Source of the DNA: Pseudonocardia sp.
Lineage (GTDB): Bacteria > Actinomycetota > Actinomycetes > Mycobacteriales > Pseudonocardiaceae
Reading direction: 5' to 3'
NCBI GenBank assembly: GCA_030453005.1
Contig: JAKDLE010000142.1
Coordinates: forward strand, 1-7,128
DNA length: 7,128 bases
In this document: positions 5,112-7,128 of the stretch, one piece after another
Numbering within the stretch: the first letter of the stretch is position 1
Layout: every line of letters starts with the position of its first letter
Position numbers and translations under genes: made by a program
Notes under the pieces: model-generated
Database searches by the model: none
Seen by the model: the letters and a program-made list of their open reading frames with translations, nothing else
Told to the model about the DNA's origin: nothing

Positions 5112-7128
5112 TTACGGCGCCGCGGCGAACGTGTCGGCGGTGGGGCTGGTGTTGGTGCGGCTCGCGATCCAGTCGACCACCGTCTCCACGGCGACGTCCA
5201 CCGGCATCCCGTTGAGCTGGGTGCCGTCGCGGAACCGGAAGCTGACGGCTCCCGCCTCGACGTCGCGCGCCCCCGCGAGCAGCAGGAACGGCACCTTCTG
5301 CAGCGTGTGGGTGCGGATCTTCTTCTGCATCCGGTCGTCGCCCGCGTCGACGTCGACCCGCACGCCCCTCGCCCGCAGCGCCGCCGCGACCTCCCGCACC
5401 GCCTGCACCTGCTCGTCGGTGACCGGGATGGCCACGACCTGCACCGGCGCCAGCCACGCCGGGAACGCCCCCGCATAGTGCTCGAGGAGCACGCCGAAGA
5501 ACCGCTCGATGGAACCGAACAGGGCGCGATGGATCATGACGGGCTGCTGCCTGCTGCCGTCGTCGGAGGTGTACTCCAGGTCGAACAGCCCGGGCTCCAT
5601 GAGGTCGACCTGGATCGTGGAGAGCTGCCAGGTGCGCCCGATCGCGTCCTTGGCCTGCACGCTGATCTTCGGGGCGTAGAACGCGGCGCCGCCCGGGTCG
5701 AGGACCAGCTCCAGCCCGCTGGCCTGCGCGGCCTCGCGCAGGGCGTCGGTGGCCATCTCCCAGTCCTCGTCGCTGCCGATCGACTTCTCCGGGTCGCGGG
5801 TGGAGAGCTCCAGGTAGAAGTCGTCGAGGCCGTAGTCGCGCAACAGGTCGAGCACGAACCGCAGCAGCGAGCGGATCTCGTCGCCCATCTGCTCGCGGCT
5901 GCAGTAGATGTGCGCGTCGTCCTGGGTGAACCCCCGCGCGCGGGTCAGGCCGTGCACCACGCCGGACTTCTCGTAGCGGTACACCGAGCCGAACTCGAAC
6001 AGGCGCAGCGGCAGCTCCCGGTAGGACCGCCCCCGCGCCCGGTAGATCAGGTTGTGCATCGGGCAGTTCATCGGCTTGAGGTAGTAGTCCTGGCCGGGCT
6101 TGCGCACCTGCCCGTCGGCGCCGATCTCGGCGTCGATCTGCATGGGCGGGTACATCCCGTCGGCGTACCAGGCCAGGTGCCCGGAGGTCTCGAACAGCTG
6201 GCCCTTGGTGATGTGCGGGGTGTTGACGAACTCGTAGCCCGCCTCCTCATGGCGGCGCCGTGCGTAGTCCTCCATCTCCCGCCGGATGATGCCGCCCTTG
6301 GGGTGGAAGACCGGGAGGCCGGACCCGATCTCGTCGGGGAACGAGAAGAGGTCGAGCTCGGAGCCGAGCCGGCGGTGGTCGCGCCTCTCGGCCTCCAGAA
6401 GGCGGTCGAGGTGCAGGTCCATGGCCTCGGTGGACTCCCACGCGGTGCCGTAAATCCGCTGCAGCTGGCGGTTGTGCTCGCTGCCCCGCCAGTACGCGGC
6501 CGCGCTGCGCATGAGCTTGAACGCGGGGATGACCTTCGTGGTGGGTACGTGCGGGCCGCGGCACAGGTCGGACCAGACGGTCTCGCCGGTGTGCGCGTGC
6601 ACGTTGTCGTATGCGGTGAGTTCGGCGCCGCCGACCTCCATGACCTCGCTGGTGTCGACCCCCTTGAGCTCGATCAGCTCCAGCTTGTACGGCTCGTCGG
6701 CGAGCTCCTTGCGGGCCTCGTCGAGCGAGTCGTAGCGACGGCGGGAGAACCGCTGCCCGGCCTTGACGATCTTCTTCATCAGGGATTCGAGCTTGGTCAG
6801 GGCGTCGGGGGTGAACGGGGTCTCGACGTCGAAGTCGTAGTAGAAGCCGTCGACGACCGGCGGGCCGATCCCGAGCTTGGCGTCGGGGCGCAGCTGCTGG
6901 ACGGCCTGCGCGAGCACGTGCGCGGCGGAGTGCCGGATGACGCTGCGGCCGTCGTCGGTGTCGGCGGCGACCGGCTCGACCTCGACGTCGGTCTCAGGTG
7001 TCCAGCTGAGGTCGCGCAGCTGCCTCTCGCCGTCGACGGTGCGGACCACGACCACGGTGCTCGGCCCGCTCGTGGGCAGCCCCGCCTCGCGCACCGCGGC
7101 GCCCGCGGTCGTCCCGGCCTGCACCCGG
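5112..7128 (-). CDS. thrS: Threonyl-tRNA synthetase (5' end beyond the window)
   Basis: The class II enzyme charges tRNA-Thr with threonine. The 671 visible codons cover, counting from the GTG codon at 7124, an N-terminal TGS domain (to about 60), the editing domain with His65 and His69 (HSAAH) and Cys188-His192 (CRGPH), the catalytic domain with zinc ligands Cys354 (MNCPMH), His405 (DDAHIY) and His532 (VMIHRA), motif 2 with Arg383 in YRYEKSG, motif 3 in [13 protein letters not shown] with Arg541, and the anticodon-binding domain from about 557 (WLAPVQVV). All key residues are intact. The codon before that GTG encodes Arg, so the frame reads RVQAGTT, matching the interior RVPAGTT of M. tuberculosis ThrS as I recall it. 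The GTG is therefore probably an internal valine and the true start is upstream of the window. It heads the gene series here and ends 16 bases before the HIT gene. Confidence 0.98.
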   Translation of the reverse strand, partial: RVQAGTTAGAAVREAGLPTSGPSTVVVVRTVDGERQLRDLSWTPETDVEVEPVAADTDDGRSVIRHSAAHVLAQAVQQLRPDAKLGIGPPVVDGFYYDFDVETPFTPDALTKLESLMKKIVKAGQRFSRRRYDSLDEARKELADEPYKLELIELKGVDTSEVMEVGGAELTAYDNVHAHTGETVWSDLCRGPHVPTTKVIPAFKLMRSAAAYWRGSEHNRQLQRIYGTAWESTEAMDLHLDRLLEAERRDHRRLGSELDLFSFPDEIGSGLPVFHPKGGIIRREMEDYARRRHEEAGYEFVNTPHITKGQLFETSGHLAWYADGMYPPMQIDAEIGADGQVRKPGQDYYLKPMNCPMHNLIYRARGRSYRELPLRLFEFGSVYRYEKSGVVHGLTRARGFTQDDAHIYCSREQMGDEIRSLLRFVLDLLRDYGLDDFYLELSTRDPEKSIGSDEDWEMATDALREAAQASGLELVLDPGGAAFYAPKISVQAKDAIGRTWQLSTIQVDLMEPGLFDLEYTSDDGSRQQPVMIHRALFGSIERFFGVLLEHYAGAFPAWLAPVQVVAIPVTDEQVQAVREVAAALRARGVRVDVDAGDDRMQKKIRTHTLQKVPFLLLAGARDVEAGAVSFRFRDGTQLNGMPVDVAVETVVDWIASRTNTSPTADTFAAAP

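Noticed and set aside
4020..5478. Plus-strand open frames across pgsA, the HIT gene and the thrS end (4020-4832, 4460-5215, 5131-5478)
   Set aside because: They are antisense to strongly recognised minus-strand genes, with biased composition and no domain that I recognise.

Overview
The window is very GC-rich DNA typical of a high-GC actinomycete. The gene content (a phosphatidylinositol mannoside, PIM, pathway block next to thrS and pdxS) points to a mycolic-acid-group actinobacterium or a relative such as Pseudonocardia or Amycolatopsis. Genus is an inference from protein similarity recalled from memory. All genes supported here lie on the minus strand, so transcription runs from high to low coordinates. 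The long plus-strand open frames are antisense shadows of these genes.

In transcription order the layout is: thrS (5112 to beyond the right edge, 5' end cut off); a HIT-family, Ap4A-phosphorylase-like gene (4532-5095); pgsA for phosphatidylinositol phosphate synthase (3881-4486); patA, the PIM acyltransferase (2967-3884); pimA, the first PIM mannosyltransferase (1834-2970); a small LemA-like membrane protein (1331-1837); pdxS, the pyridoxal-phosphate synthase (334-1257); a 228-base gap with hairpins and a GTCAC repeat array (106-333); and the first 35 codons of a secreted protein running off the left edge (1-105). The order matches the M. tuberculosis segment Rv2614c-Rv2606c, with two differences visible here: the gene after pimA has no NUDIX domain, and nothing lies between it and pdxS.

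The core is a lipid operon. PgsA makes phosphatidylinositol phosphate, PimA adds the first mannose to phosphatidylinositol on the cytoplasmic face of the membrane, and PatA acylates that mannose. pgsA/patA, patA/pimA and pimA/LemA-like are each joined by a 4-base stop/start overlap (GTGA, GTGA, ATGA), which implies tight co-expression. thrS and the HIT gene are 17 bases apart and may form a functional pair, since aminoacyl-tRNA synthetases make Ap4A and this HIT branch degrades it. pdxS follows after 73 bases and may have its own promoter.

Most of the window is conserved housekeeping sequence. The parts most worth a second look are the GTCAC repeat array in front of the truncated secreted gene, the stand-alone LemA-like protein, and an Asp where the PatA catalytic-site Glu is expected. 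I saw no mobile element, CRISPR array, tRNA or rRNA.
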